Counted from the first letter of the stretch, positions 7,659 through 15,924 are shown. The stretch is DNA of 52,573 bases from JAIBJN01 sp035461525 (GCA_035461525.1 DATHVD010000047.1:1-52573); one strand, 5' to 3'. Numbers and translations are program-made. The notes: generated from the sequence alone by a model not told the origin.

Positions 7659-8633
7659 CTACGCCCGGACGACGAAGACCGGGGTGCCGACCCGGACGCG
7701 CTCGAAGAGGCGCTCGGCGTCCGGGATGCGCATGCGGATGCAGCCGTGCGAGGCCGAGTAGCCGATCGAGGCGGCGTCCGGCGTCCCGTGGATGCCGACG
7801 GCGCCGACGCTCAGGCCCATCCAGCGGGTCCCGAGCGGGTTGCCGGGGCCGGGCGGGATCGGCTTCGCGCCCGCGGCCCAGCCGGCGGACGGCGGGTACC
7901 ACCACGGGTTCCGTTGCTTCGTGACGATCCGGAAGCTGCCGAGCGGGGTCGGGTACGCGGCCATGCCCGTGGCAATCGGATAGCTGACGACCGCCCGCAT
8001 AGGGCCGGCGCCCTTCGGCCGGTAGAGCGTCAGCCGCTTCGACTCGCGGCGGATGACGACGGCCGGGCCGAACTTCCGCGGCGTCACCTCGGGCTTGGAC
8101 CTCTTCACCGGGAGCGCGACCGTCCGGCTGTGCGCCTTGAGCGCGGCGATGAGCCGGAGGCGGGCCTCCTTGCGCACGAGCGCCCGGCCCTGGCGCGCCT
8201 TCGTCAGGCGGGGCGTCAGGCCGACGAGGCGGACGCGGGTCGAGACCGGCTTGCGGTTGAAGCTCTTCGCCCGCTTCGCCACCCATGCCTTCAGCGTCGA
8301 GCGGGTGATCGAGACGCCCAGCGTCAGCGCTTCGCCCTCGGGCGCCGCGAGCGCCTCGGCGGCTGCCGTGACGAGACGGGCCCGCGCGCCGAGGCGGATC
8401 GGGCGGGCCGCGCCCGTGACGCCGCGCAGGGAGAACGCGAGCGGCTGGGCGAAGAACGCCTGCAGCGCGGCCTCGGCCTCGGCGGCCGTCATCCCGCTCA
8501 CGTCCACGCCCGAGACCGTGACGCCGAGCGCGATCGTCGGCTCGGGATCGGGCGGCGGGTCCTGCGCGAGCGCCGGCGGGGCCGCGGCGAGCGCCAGGAG
8601 CGCGACGCAGAGGACGAGGAGGGTGCGTCTCAC
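7659..8633 (-). CDS. L,D-transpeptidase (YkuD) with putative peptidoglycan-binding domain
   Basis: A secreted enzyme of 324 residues that forms 3-3 peptidoglycan cross-links or attaches proteins to the wall. A signal peptide (1-23, ending ALAQ) is followed by a VanW-N-like/PG_binding_4 type module (VSGVDVSGMTAAEAEAAL). The C-terminal YkuD catalytic domain carries GIHGTPDAASIGYSASHG and the nucleophile Cys298 in SHGCIRM. An in-frame GTG exists at 8678, but GTG at 8633 starts directly at the signal peptide and has TAAGAT 7 nt upstream, so it is preferred. Divergent from the small membrane protein at 8696. Confidence 0.92.
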   Translation of the reverse strand: MRRTLLVLCVALLALAAAPPALAQDPPPDPEPTIALGVTVSGVDVSGMTAAEAEAALQAFFAQPLAFSLRGVTGAARPIRLGARARLVTAAAEALAAPEGEALTLGVSITRSTLKAWVAKRAKSFNRKPVSTRVRLVGLTPRLTKARQGRALVRKEARLRLIAALKAHSRTVALPVKRSKPEVTPRKFGPAVVIRRESKRLTLYRPKGAGPMRAVVSYPIATGMAAYPTPLGSFRIVTKQRNPWWYPPSAGWAAGAKPIPPGPGNPLGTRWMGLSVGAVGIHGTPDAASIGYSASHGCIRMRIPDAERLFERVRVGTPVFVVRA

Positions 8634-8640
8634 AGGCGGG

Positions 8641-8646
8641 ATCTTA
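8641..8646 (-). promoter_or_regulatory. -10 box TAAGAT for the L,D-transpeptidase gene
   Basis: TAAGAT ends 7 nt before the GTG at 8633. It supports that start over the longer frame from 8678. Confidence 0.55.
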
Positions 8647-8695
8647 GACCTCGGCACGGCGGAGGATGTTGCAGCCACGTAACGTTTCGCGAAGC

Positions 8696-9094
8696 ATGAT
8701 CGTCTGCCTCCACGTCGCCACGGGCGCTCTCGCCGGCTCGCTCGCGGGCTCGCGCCGGCGCGCGCTCCTTGTCGGCCTCGCGGCCCACGCCGCCGGCGAC
8801 GCCCTTCCGCACCAGGACATCGCGTCCCGCCGCTTCGAGACGTTGAGCGGCATCGTCGGGCTCCTGCTGCTCGCCGCCCGGCGGGGACCGCTCGACTTGG
8901 CGGTCGTCGGCGCGGCCGCCGCCTCCGCTCCCGACCTCGAGCACGTGCTCTCCCTGCCCCGCCCCGGCGGGCGCAAGCTCTTCCCCAGCCACCGCGTCCG
9001 CGGCTGGCACAAGGCGGGCGGGCTGCCCGCGTGGGCGCAGGTCGTCGCAGCCGGGGCGATCCTCGGCGCCCTCTACGGGCGCGTCGGCAGGTAG
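8696..9094 (+). CDS. small membrane protein resembling YdjM-type putative metal-dependent hydrolases
   Basis: A 132-residue protein with three or four hydrophobic stretches and a histidine/aspartate pattern (CLHVATG, AAHAAGDALPHQD, APDLEHVL, FPSHRVRGWHK). This recalls the membrane-bound metal-dependent hydrolase family (YdjM/DUF457-like) but is shorter, so function is uncertain. ATG at 8696; TAACGT ends 10 nt upstream, suggesting a very short leader. The 3' end overlaps the convergent spermidine synthase-like gene by 22 nt. Confidence 0.7.
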   Translation: MIVCLHVATGALAGSLAGSRRRALLVGLAAHAAGDALPHQDIASRRFETLSGIVGLLLLAARRGPLDLAVVGAAAASAPDLEHVLSLPRPGGRKLFPSHRVRGWHKAGGLPAWAQVVAAGAILGALYGRVGR

Positions 9095-10635
9095 TCCTCG
9101 TCGAGCTCGCCGCCGCGGGCGACGAAGTCGATGATCATCCGGTCGGTGAGCCACTCCACGGGCGCCCGGTCGTCGGTGAGCGGCCGCTCGGTCGCCCGCA
9201 CGGGCACGAGCCCGTCCTGGAAGAGCGGGACGAGCGGCGCGACGGCGGCGGGCGCGGCTCGCACGCGCTCGACGAGGACGTCCTGCTCCACGGACTCGTC
9301 GAAGCCGAGCATGAGCTGGTTGAAGCGCAGCGGGCTCCAGAGCCAGACCTGCGGCACCTCGGCCAGGAGCGTCGACCCGACCGCCCGCGTCAGCCGGTCG
9401 TCGCCGGGCACGGTGGCGATGTTGAGCGCGATCACCCCGCCCGGCCGCAGGTGCTCCCGCGCGGCGGCGAAGAACTCGCGCGTGGCGAGCTGGAAGGGGA
9501 TGTACGGCTGGTGGTACGCGTCCACGACGATGATGTCGTAGGACTCGTCCGTCAGCGCGAGGTACGGCCGCCCGTCGGCCGTGATCACGTTCAGGCGCGG
9601 GTTGTCCTCGAGGCCCATGTAGCGCCGCGCGGCCTCGCTCACCTCGCCGTCGATCTCGACTCCGTCGACGACGACGTCCGGGTAGACCTCCCCGAACGCG
9701 CGGGCGACCGTGCCGCCGGCGTTGCCGATCACGAGCATCCGCTCGACGGGCCGGTCGAGGAGCGGCGGCACGAGCAGAAACGTGTCCCAGACGCCGCCCG
9801 TGAGCACGGAGTCCGGGTGCCAGACGGAGTGTACAGCGACCCCCTCGTTCAGCCTGAGGACGCGTGAGCCGTCGGCGCGCTCGACGACCTGGATGTACTG
9901 GTAGGACGACTCGGTCTCGTAGACGAGCCCGCTGGTCGCCTTGACGACCCCCGTGGGGACGAAGAGGAGCGCCGCGACGGCCACGGTCAGGAGCTGCCAG
10001 CGGCTGCCGAGCAGGAGCGCCGCCGCGAGCAGGATGAGCGCCGCCGAGCCGAGCATCGTCCTCTGCGTGCCGAGGAGCGGGATGGTGACGATCGCGGAGA
10101 GGAACGTCCCGACGATGCTGCCGACGGTCGAGATCGCGTACAAGCGCCCGGCGACGGCGCCGGCCTCGTGCACGTCGACGAGCGCGAGCCGGATGGCGAA
10201 CGGCGCCACGGCGCCGAGGAGCGTGATCGGGATCGCGAAGAGCCCGAGGGCGGCGAAGAAGGAGCCGACGACCGCGCCGACCGAGACGGCGTCGAGGCCG
10301 CGCAGCGCCAGGTCGAGGATCGGCCGCGCCACGAAGGGCGTGGCGGCGATCGCGAGCGCGGCGACGAGCATCATCCGGCCGAGCACGCCCGGGTCCGGGT
10401 AGCGGTCGGCGACCTTCCCGCCCAGCCAATAGCCGATCGAGAGGTAGAGGAGGATGAGGCCGATGATGTTCGCCCAGACGATCGTGGAGCTGCCGAAGTA
10501 GGGCGCCAGCAGGCGCGCGGCGGCGATCTCGGTGGCGAGGGTGCCGACGCCGGCTGCGAAGACCACCACGGCCAGCCGCGTCCGGCCGATCGTGGCCCCC
10601 ACCGCGGCGGGGGCGGCGTCGGAAGCTGTGCTCAC
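9073..10635 (-). CDS. fused transmembrane / spermidine synthase-like protein
   Basis: A 520-residue protein with two halves. The N-terminal half (about 1-225) has 6-7 transmembrane helices of the 'fused MFS/spermidine synthase' type. The C-terminal half is a Rossmann methyltransferase-like polyamine synthase domain with MLVIGNAGGTVARAF, the acidic VDGVEID, and a DAYHQPYIPFQL segment where classical SpeE has its catalytic aspartate loop. Such proteins are widespread, and whether they make spermidine is generally untested. GTG at 10635, 4 nt after the stop of the GAF/SpoIIE phosphatase gene, so the two are probably one transcript. Confidence 0.88.
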   Translation of the reverse strand: MSTASDAAPAAVGATIGRTRLAVVVFAAGVGTLATEIAAARLLAPYFGSSTIVWANIIGLILLYLSIGYWLGGKVADRYPDPGVLGRMMLVAALAIAATPFVARPILDLALRGLDAVSVGAVVGSFFAALGLFAIPITLLGAVAPFAIRLALVDVHEAGAVAGRLYAISTVGSIVGTFLSAIVTIPLLGTQRTMLGSAALILLAAALLLGSRWQLLTVAVAALLFVPTGVVKATSGLVYETESSYQYIQVVERADGSRVLRLNEGVAVHSVWHPDSVLTGGVWDTFLLVPPLLDRPVERMLVIGNAGGTVARAFGEVYPDVVVDGVEIDGEVSEAARRYMGLEDNPRLNVITADGRPYLALTDESYDIIVVDAYHQPYIPFQLATREFFAAAREHLRPGGVIALNIATVPGDDRLTRAVGSTLLAEVPQVWLWSPLRFNQLMLGFDESVEQDVLVERVRAAPAAVAPLVPLFQDGLVPVRATERPLTDDRAPVEWLTDRMIIDFVARGGELDEDYLPTRP

Positions 10636-10639
10636 GGCC

Positions 10640-13393
10640 TCAGCCTGCCAGCTTGAGGCAGACGACGGCGCAGTCGTCCGCCAGCTCTCCGCCGGCGAAC
10701 GCGCGACAGTCGTCGAGGACTGCCGCGGCGAGCTCCTGGGCCGTCAGGCTGCGCCGCTCGGCGAGGAGGCGGTCGAGGCGCTCCTCGCCGTAGAAGGCGC
10801 CGTCGCGCCGCGCCTCGAGGACGCCGTCCGTGTAGAGGACGACGCAGGCGCCCGGCTCGAGGCGCACGCGCTCCGCCGCGTAGGCCTGGTCCCGCTCGAT
10901 CCCGAGGGCGAGCCCCCCGCCGCCGAGGGGAACGACGCGGCCGCCCGGCTCGACGACGCGTGCCGGCGGGTGGCCCGCGCTCGCGCACGCGACCTCGCGC
11001 CGCAACGGGTCGACGAGCGCATAGAGAAGCGTGACGAACTTGCCCTCGGCGATCTCGTCGCAGACCACGTCGTTGACGTCCGCCAGGAACGCCGGCGGCT
11101 CCGGCCGGCCGCGCGCGAGCACGCGGAAGCTGTACTTCGTCATGGCCATGTCCGCGGCCGCGGAGATGCCCTTGCCGAGGACGTCGCCGATGACGACGGC
11201 GAGCCGCCCGTCCTCGAGCGCGACGAAGTCGTAGAGGTCGCCGCCGACGTCCACCTGGTCGGCCGACTGGTAGACGTGTCCGACGTCGAGCCCGCGGACG
11301 CGCGGCAGCGCGCGCGGGAGGAGCGACCGCTGCATCGACTCCGAGAAGTCCTTCTGTTGCTGGTAGAGACGGGCGTTGTCGATCGCGAGGGCAGCCTGCG
11401 CGGCGACGGCGGCGGCGACGGCGACCTCCTCCTCGTCGAGCGGGTGAGCTGCGTCGAGGCGCACGATCGTCAGCATCCCCAGCGCCTCCGTCGGCGTGGC
11501 GAGCGGCAGCACGGCTGCGCTCGCGCCGCGGCGGAGGAACGGGTCGAGGATGTTGTGGGCGTCCTCGGGGGAGGTGGCGCCGGGACGCAGCACGACCCCG
11601 TGGCGGGAGCCGAGCACGCGGCCGGCAAGCGGCGCCGAGACAAGCTGCGTCCGGGCCACGAGGCTGCGGACGACCTCCTCCCCGCGCGGGTCGGCGACGT
11701 GAACGGCTCGTGGCTCGAGCCGCTCGCCGCGGCCGTCGGGCAGGCGGACGACGGCGACGTCCGCGTCGAGGAGCTCGACCATCGTGCGGGCGACGGCGTC
11801 GAGCGTGGCGTCGAGCGAGAGGTTCTGGGCGAAGGACTGAGAGATCGCGTAGAGCCCGCGGAGGTGCCGGGTCGAGCGGCGCTCCGACTCGAGCGTCCGC
11901 TCGAGCACCTCGGAGAGCTCCTTCGTCCGCTCGTGCAGGCGGGCGTTCTGCACCGCGACGGCGAGCTGGCTCGAAAGGGCGAGCAGAAGACCCTCCTCCC
12001 CCTCCCGGTAGGGTCGCGGGCGGCTCTTGTAGACGGCGAGAGCGCCGATCGTCTCGTCGTGCACCTGGAGCGGGATGAAGATCGCCCGGCGAATGTCGCT
12101 CTCCTCGAGCACGTGCTCGAGCCCGCGCAGGCGCGGGTCCGTCTGCATGTCGCGGATGAAGAGGTAGCCGCGGCTCCGGAACGGGCCCAGCGCGAGCTCG
12201 AGCAGCCGGTCGGCGAGCTCGTTGTGCGGGCCGCCCAGGCCGCGGGCGGCCGCAGCGGTGAGCCGTCCCTCCTCGCGCAGATAGACGGCGACGTGCCCGC
12301 TGGAGGTCAGCTCGGCGACCCGCTCTACCGCGGTCTCGAGCGTGTGGGCGAGCGAGAGCTGCGCGATCGCCTGGCTGACGACCGCGACGAGCGTCTGCGA
12401 CCGCTTCAGCGCGAGCGCGACGAGCCCGACGCGACGGCTCCGCCGCAGGGCGAGCGCGGCGCGGGCGGCGAACGGCGCCAGCATCTCGAGATCGGGGCCC
12501 GCCTCCCCCTCGCGGGGGAACGCGAGCTGGAGCACGGCCGTCGGAGGCTCGCCGAGCGGCACCGCGTGGACGAGCCACGGCCCCACCGCGTCCGGGCCGG
12601 GGTCTCGCTCGCTGATCGCCCTCCGCGCGCTCTCGGCCGCGGGGGCCAAGTCGGGGACATCGCCGCCGAACCCGTGCGCAGCCAGCTGCGTCGGTCGCGC
12701 CTCGGAGTCGATCCGCCAGAGCGCGGCGCCGGCCGCGCCGGCGGCCTCGCTCGCGACGCGGACGATCTGCGTCGCCGTCTCCGTCTCGTCCGCACCGGCG
12801 GCCAGCGCCTCGCCGAGGAGCTCGAGCCGGGTCTGCATCGCCTCCTCGGGCGCCTCGGCGCCGTTCCCGCCGGCGCGGTCGACTCGGAGGGCGAGCGCGA
12901 GGTGCGCGGCGGCCGCGCGGGCGAGGGCCTCCTCCTCCGGCCCGAAGGGCAGGCCCGCGCGGTAGAGCTCGAGCACGGCCTCGATCTTGCCGCCCGTTGT
13001 CACCGGGACGATCCGGACGATCGGCATCGACGCACGCGACGCCGCTCGCTTGACCGCGGCCGGCGCGCCCGGCTCCCCGGGGGCGTCCAAGAGCTGCCGC
13101 TCCTCGAGGCCGACCTCGTCTGCGGGCACGATCGTCCCTTCCAGCTCGGCGGCGAGCGACAGCGAGTCGGTGTGCACGGCCCGGGCAACGAGCCGTCCCT
13201 GCGCGTCCGCGAGCCGGGCGACGACGAGCTCGGCGCCTGTCCCGAGGGCGACTGCCCGAAGGAGCGCCGGCAGGCCCGAGACGTCACCGCGCACGAGCTC
13301 GAGGGCGGCCGCGGCAAACGCCGTGAGCGCGCCTCCCGCGGCCTGGCTCGGTGCGGCCCCAGCCCCGGAGCCCGGTGCCGGAACACCCTCCAC
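10640..13393 (-). CDS. multi-GAF PP2C (SpoIIE/RsbU-type) serine phosphatase
   Basis: A large cytoplasmic sensor phosphatase of 917 residues. It contains a series of GAF-like domains, probably four, over about 1-690. The C-terminal 220 residues form a SpoIIE PP2C domain with GGDLYDF, GDVLGKGISAA, SAGHPPARVV, LYTDGVLEARRDG and DDCAVVCLKL. RsbU-type enzymes dephosphorylate anti-anti-sigma factors to release a stress sigma factor. No such partner is encoded nearby. The open frame runs far upstream, but GTG at 13393 is preferred: CATAAT ends 6 nt before it, and sequence upstream is antisense to the small membrane gene at 13481. Confidence 0.9.
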   Translation of the reverse strand: MEGVPAPGSGAGAAPSQAAGGALTAFAAAALELVRGDVSGLPALLRAVALGTGAELVVARLADAQGRLVARAVHTDSLSLAAELEGTIVPADEVGLEERQLLDAPGEPGAPAAVKRAASRASMPIVRIVPVTTGGKIEAVLELYRAGLPFGPEEEALARAAAAHLALALRVDRAGGNGAEAPEEAMQTRLELLGEALAAGADETETATQIVRVASEAAGAAGAALWRIDSEARPTQLAAHGFGGDVPDLAPAAESARRAISERDPGPDAVGPWLVHAVPLGEPPTAVLQLAFPREGEAGPDLEMLAPFAARAALALRRSRRVGLVALALKRSQTLVAVVSQAIAQLSLAHTLETAVERVAELTSSGHVAVYLREEGRLTAAAARGLGGPHNELADRLLELALGPFRSRGYLFIRDMQTDPRLRGLEHVLEESDIRRAIFIPLQVHDETIGALAVYKSRPRPYREGEEGLLLALSSQLAVAVQNARLHERTKELSEVLERTLESERRSTRHLRGLYAISQSFAQNLSLDATLDAVARTMVELLDADVAVVRLPDGRGERLEPRAVHVADPRGEEVVRSLVARTQLVSAPLAGRVLGSRHGVVLRPGATSPEDAHNILDPFLRRGASAAVLPLATPTEALGMLTIVRLDAAHPLDEEEVAVAAAVAAQAALAIDNARLYQQQKDFSESMQRSLLPRALPRVRGLDVGHVYQSADQVDVGGDLYDFVALEDGRLAVVIGDVLGKGISAAADMAMTKYSFRVLARGRPEPPAFLADVNDVVCDEIAEGKFVTLLYALVDPLRREVACASAGHPPARVVEPGGRVVPLGGGGLALGIERDQAYAAERVRLEPGACVVLYTDGVLEARRDGAFYGEERLDRLLAERRSLTAQELAAAVLDDCRAFAGGELADDCAVVCLKLAG

Positions 13394-13399
13394 CGGGTC

Positions 13400-13405
13400 A
13401 TTATG
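13400..13405 (-). promoter_or_regulatory. -10 box CATAAT for the GAF/SpoIIE gene
   Basis: CATAAT ends 6 nt before the GTG at 13393. It is one base off the TANNNT pattern and has no Shine-Dalgarno. It is divergent from AACAAT (13467-13472), which lies 8 nt before the ATG at 13481. Confidence 0.45.
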
Positions 13406-13480
13406 GCGACCGCCCGCGGGCGACGGGGGGCGACGGCTGCAGCTTGCGACCTCCGGCCGGAGCGGCAACAATCCCGGCTG

Positions 13481-13726
13481 ATGGCCGCCCCTGCGCCCCG
13501 CCGTGCCCACGTGGAGGAGGTCGAGCGCGAGCCTCCCGTCGAGCCCTACGCCGTCCAGCGCCGGCTCCGGCGCGAGCGCGCGCGCCGGCAGGCCCGGTTC
13601 GATCACGAGCGGGAGCAGCGGCTCGCCCAAATCCGTTTCCTCTTCCTCCTCGGCGCGCTCGTCTTCCTGACGCTCTTCATGAGCCTCTCGGTCTGGGAGA
13701 CGATCACCGCGCTCTTCGGTCTCTAG
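13481..13726 (+). CDS. small single-pass membrane protein, unknown
   Basis: An 81-residue protein. A highly charged N-terminal two thirds (many Arg/Glu, predicted helical, about 8-50) is followed by one transmembrane helix (about 52-71) and a short end. I do not recognise a family. ATG at 13481 has AACAAT 8 nt upstream and no Shine-Dalgarno. It is followed 1 nt later by a TTG-started membrane protein, so the two are probably co-translated. Confidence 0.65.
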   Translation: MAAPAPRRAHVEEVEREPPVEPYAVQRRLRRERARRQARFDHEREQRLAQIRFLFLLGALVFLTLFMSLSVWETITALFGL

Positions 13727-13727
13727 C

Positions 13728-14207
13728 TTGGGCACCGGCCAGGGAGCAGGAGGCGCCTCTCCGCTCGCGTCCGCCCGTCCGGGCACGGGGCCGTCGCCGG
13801 CCGGGCTGTGGCGCACCGGCGAACTGCTCGCCTGGCTGGGCGGGCTCGTGCTCGTCCTCGGCCCCTTCATGAGCTGGTACACGATCGGAGGCGACCTGCG
13901 GGGTCAGCTCTCCGTGATCGGCTGGCACACGGGCGTTATCGGCAAGCTCGTCTTCCTCGTCGGCGTCGGGGTGCTCGTCCTCCTCTCCCTGCGCGCGTTC
14001 GGGGTCGAGCTCCCCCCCACGGTTCCCGACGGGATGATCGTTGCCGGCCTCGGCCTCGCCGGAACGATCCTCGTGCTCGTCAAGATCATCGACATCCCGG
14101 AGCGCTACGAGCCCAGCGTCGGGCGCAGCATCGGGATCTGGCTCAGCCTCCTGGCGTCGCTGCTCCTGATCGTCGCGGGGCTCTTGAAGTCGGCAGAAGA
14201 CGCCTGA
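13728..14207 (+). CDS. integral membrane protein, unknown
   Basis: A 159-residue protein with a Gly/Pro/Ser-rich N-terminus (1-27) and four hydrophobic segments (about 32-52, 70-90, 102-120, 132-152). The start is TTG at 13728, one base after the preceding stop. No conserved motif is recognised; it resembles small four-helix DUF membrane proteins of actinobacteria. The 3' end overlaps the convergent PAP2 gene by 65 nt. Confidence 0.65.
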   Translation: MGTGQGAGGASPLASARPGTGPSPAGLWRTGELLAWLGGLVLVLGPFMSWYTIGGDLRGQLSVIGWHTGVIGKLVFLVGVGVLVLLSLRAFGVELPPTVPDGMIVAGLGLAGTILVLVKIIDIPERYEPSVGRSIGIWLSLLASLLLIVAGLLKSAEDA

Positions 14208-14685
14208 CCGCGACCCTGGCCGCAACGCCCACGGTCACCCCGATCGCGGCCCCCAGAAGGACGTCGAGCGGGTAGTGCACGCCGACGTAGACGCGCGAGT
14301 AGCAGACCGCGAAGGCGAGCGCGCCGAGCGCCCAGCCCCAGCGTCCGAGCATGAAGGCGAGGATGACGGCCCCGGCGGCGCTCGTGGCCGCATGGCCCGA
14401 GGGGAGTGAGGTCGAAACGTCCCAGCGCAGCAGCGGGTCAGCCTGTGCCACGCTCAGGTAGGGCCGGTCGCGGTCGAACGCCGTCTTGAGGAGAATGGCG
14501 ATCACGTCCGCGGTCCACACGGTCGCGGCCGTGACCAGCGTGACCGGGAGCGGCCGGCGACCCGCCAGGTGAGCGAGGACCGGCGCCAGCGCGATCCAGA
14601 GGAGCGCGGCGTGCGCGGACACGGTCAGCGCGACGAAGAGCCAGTCGAGCCCGGAAACCCGATGCTCGACCACCCAGACGAACAC
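14143..14685 (-). CDS. PAP2-family (undecaprenyl-diphosphatase-like) membrane phosphatase
   Basis: A 180-residue multi-helix protein carrying the three PAP2 motifs: KTAFDRDRP (KxxxxxxRP), PSGH in TSLPSGHAAT, and SRVYVGVHYPLD (SRxxxxxHxxxD). It hydrolyses a lipid phosphate or pyrophosphate at the membrane, for example undecaprenyl pyrophosphate or phosphatidic acid. GTG at 14685 is the first standard start. Family-like sequence (ALAASWVLDADREVFVWV) continues in frame upstream to a CTG at 14736 that overlaps the regulator stop (CTGA), so the real N-terminus may be 17 residues longer. Downstream of the HTH-receiver gene on the same strand. Confidence 0.85.
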   Translation of the reverse strand: MFVWVVEHRVSGLDWLFVALTVSAHAALLWIALAPVLAHLAGRRPLPVTLVTAATVWTADVIAILLKTAFDRDRPYLSVAQADPLLRWDVSTSLPSGHAATSAAGAVILAFMLGRWGWALGALAFAVCYSRVYVGVHYPLDVLLGAAIGVTVGVAARVAVRRLLPTSRAPRRSGAATPGG

Positions 14686-14732
14686 CTCCCGATCGGCGTC
14701 GAGAACCCACGAGGCCGCCAGGGCCGGCGCGC

Positions 14733-15323
14733 TCAGGAGCGAAGGAGCTGCCTGGTCGCTTCCAGCAATCGGCGCGGATCGAACGGCTTTCCGATGAAGG
14801 CCTGCGCTCCCCGCTCCTCAGCCTGCTCGCCGTCCTCGACCATGCCGCTGTACATGATGACCGGAATCGACTCGACTCCGTGGCGCTCCTGCACCCGTTT
14901 GAGCATCTCCCAGCCGTCCACGCCCGGCATGAGCACGTCCAGGAGAATGAGGTCGGGAGAGCTCTCGTCGAGCGCGGCGAGCCCTTCGCCCGCGCTCGCA
15001 GCCTCGCGTACCTCGTAGCCCTCCATCTCCAGGTTGACGCGGATGAACTCGCGCAGCTGCGGGTCGTCGTCGACGACGAGCACTCGTCGACCCTTGGGCA
15101 CCGCGACCTGCCCTGCGAGGAAGCGGTCGAGGTCGGTCCGGCGGAAGCGCCGGTGGCCGCCGGGCGTGTAGAAGGCGGGAAGCTGGCCGTCGTCCGCCCA
15201 TTTGCGCACCGTGCTCTGCGCGGCGCCCAGGTACGCAGCGGCCTGGCCGAGAGTGAGCCACTCCCGACCGACCTCCGCGGAATCCGATGTCTCCGCGGAA
15301 TCCCGATGTCGATCGCTTGGCAT
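14733..15323 (-). CDS. regulator with N-terminal MerR/excisionase-type HTH and C-terminal receiver domain
   Basis: A 196-residue protein with the reverse of the usual order. A BldC/excisionase-like winged HTH (residues 21-72: EWLTLGQAAAYLGAAQSTVRKW, then the GGHRRF wing) precedes a complete CheY-like receiver. The receiver has acidic pair Asp85-87, phospho-acceptor Asp129 in LILLDVLMPGVDG, Ser159 in MYSG, and Lys179 in GKPF, so it should be phosphorylatable. No histidine kinase is adjacent. The start is ATG at 15323. A better placed ATG at 15333, 5 nt after a TAGACT box, is out of frame by one base; the frame is decided by a tandem 18/19-bp repeat at 15273-15309. Confidence 0.88.
   Translation of the reverse strand: MPSDRHRDSAETSDSAEVGREWLTLGQAAAYLGAAQSTVRKWADDGQLPAFYTPGGHRRFRRTDLDRFLAGQVAVPKGRRVLVVDDDPQLREFIRVNLEMEGYEVREAASAGEGLAALDESSPDLILLDVLMPGVDGWEMLKRVQERHGVESIPVIMYSGMVEDGEQAEERGAQAFIGKPFDPRRLLEATRQLLRS
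15273..15309 (-). repeat. tandem repeat, 18 + 19 bp, in the regulator N-terminus
   Basis: CTCCGCGGAATCCGATGT (15273-15290) is followed by the same unit with one extra C (15291-15309). In the protein this gives DSAET-SDSAEV. Removing the extra base would place the HTH in frame with the upstream ATG at 15333. Confidence 0.9.
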
Positions 15324-15338
15324 GGGCCGCCATGTAAA

Positions 15339-15344
15339 AGTCTA
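15339..15344 (-). promoter_or_regulatory. -10 box TAGACT upstream of the HTH-receiver gene
   Basis: TAGACT ends 5 nt before an ATG at 15333 (out of frame) and 15 nt before the in-frame ATG at 15323. The mRNA would have a leader of only about 10 nt. Confidence 0.5.
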
Positions 15345-15363
15345 GTGAATCCTTCGCGTTCTT

Positions 15364-15609
15364 CTACCTCTGTGACGTCGTCACGGTGACGGTCCGCTCG
15401 TCCGGCTGGACCGTCAGCGGCTCGAGCGTGCGAACGATCGTCTGCGTGCCCCCCGGTCGGGGGGCTTCCTCGACCGCGCGCCCGATCGAGAGCCCTGCCA
15501 GGAAGACGACCGCGAGGACGACCAGGCGGAGGATCCAGACGGCCGCGCGGGCGCCCCGCCGCCGCCGCGCACGGCCCCGCCTGCGCTCGCGCGTGGGCAT
15601 CGCCGGCAC
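15364..15609 (-). CDS. small single-pass membrane protein, unknown
   Basis: An 81-residue protein. An Arg-rich cytoplasmic N-terminus (residues 7-20, about ten arginines) leads into one transmembrane helix (about 23-43) and an extracytoplasmic tail rich in Thr/Val ending TVTVTTSQR. No family is recognised. It lies 3 nt after the stop of the 15613-15924 gene, at the 3' end of the ftsB-DUF501 run, so a cell-envelope role is only suggested by position. Confidence 0.65.
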   Translation of the reverse strand: MPAMPTRERRRGRARRRRGARAAVWILRLVVLAVVFLAGLSIGRAVEEAPRPGGTQTIVRTLEPLTVQPDERTVTVTTSQR

Positions 15610-15612
15610 GGC

Positions 15613-15924
15613 CTAGGGGGCGTAGTCGCTCGCGCCGCGCGCGTAGTCGGCGAAGGCGGCGTCCTGGACGAGGGAGGCGTCCCGCACGCCTGCGCGCGAG
15701 CGCGGCGGCGTCGCCTGGACGACGACGTCCCGCACCCAGTCCTCGGAGCCCTCGTAGGCGCGGGCGAGGTCGGCAAGGGTGTAGGACTGGCCGACCCGCT
15801 TCCTCAGCTCCGCGACGACCGCCTCGACGAGCAGCAGGAGATGGCGGGAGCGCGCCGTGCCCTCGCCTTCGGCCTCGAGGCGGCGCCGCCCTTCGTCCCA
15901 CTGGGAACGAGCGGTCTCGAGCAT
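15613..15924 (-). CDS. conserved-looking hypothetical protein
   Basis: A 103-residue soluble, mostly helical protein. Notable segments are SQWDEGRRRLE, LVEAVVAELRKRVGQSYTLADLARAYEG and EDWVRDVVVQATP. The middle recalls a short helix-turn-helix-like fold, but no known motif is certain. ATG at 15924 overlaps the DUF501 stop (ATGA). The coupling and the position in the ftsB/DUF501 neighbourhood suggest a conserved operon member. Confidence 0.75.
   Translation of the reverse strand: MLETARSQWDEGRRRLEAEGEGTARSRHLLLLVEAVVAELRKRVGQSYTLADLARAYEGSEDWVRDVVVQATPPRSRAGVRDASLVQDAAFADYARGASDYAP

Noticed and set aside
10532..13726. Open frame of 1064 codons on the plus strand
   Set aside because: It is the antisense shadow of the GAF/SpoIIE gene; only the last 81 codons (from 13481) are a real gene. 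High GC gives long shadow frames throughout.
14818..15333. Alternative minus-strand protein from ATG 15333
   Set aside because: The start is well placed after TAGACT, but the translation is low-complexity shadow sequence; its value is only as evidence for the repeat-dependent frame issue.
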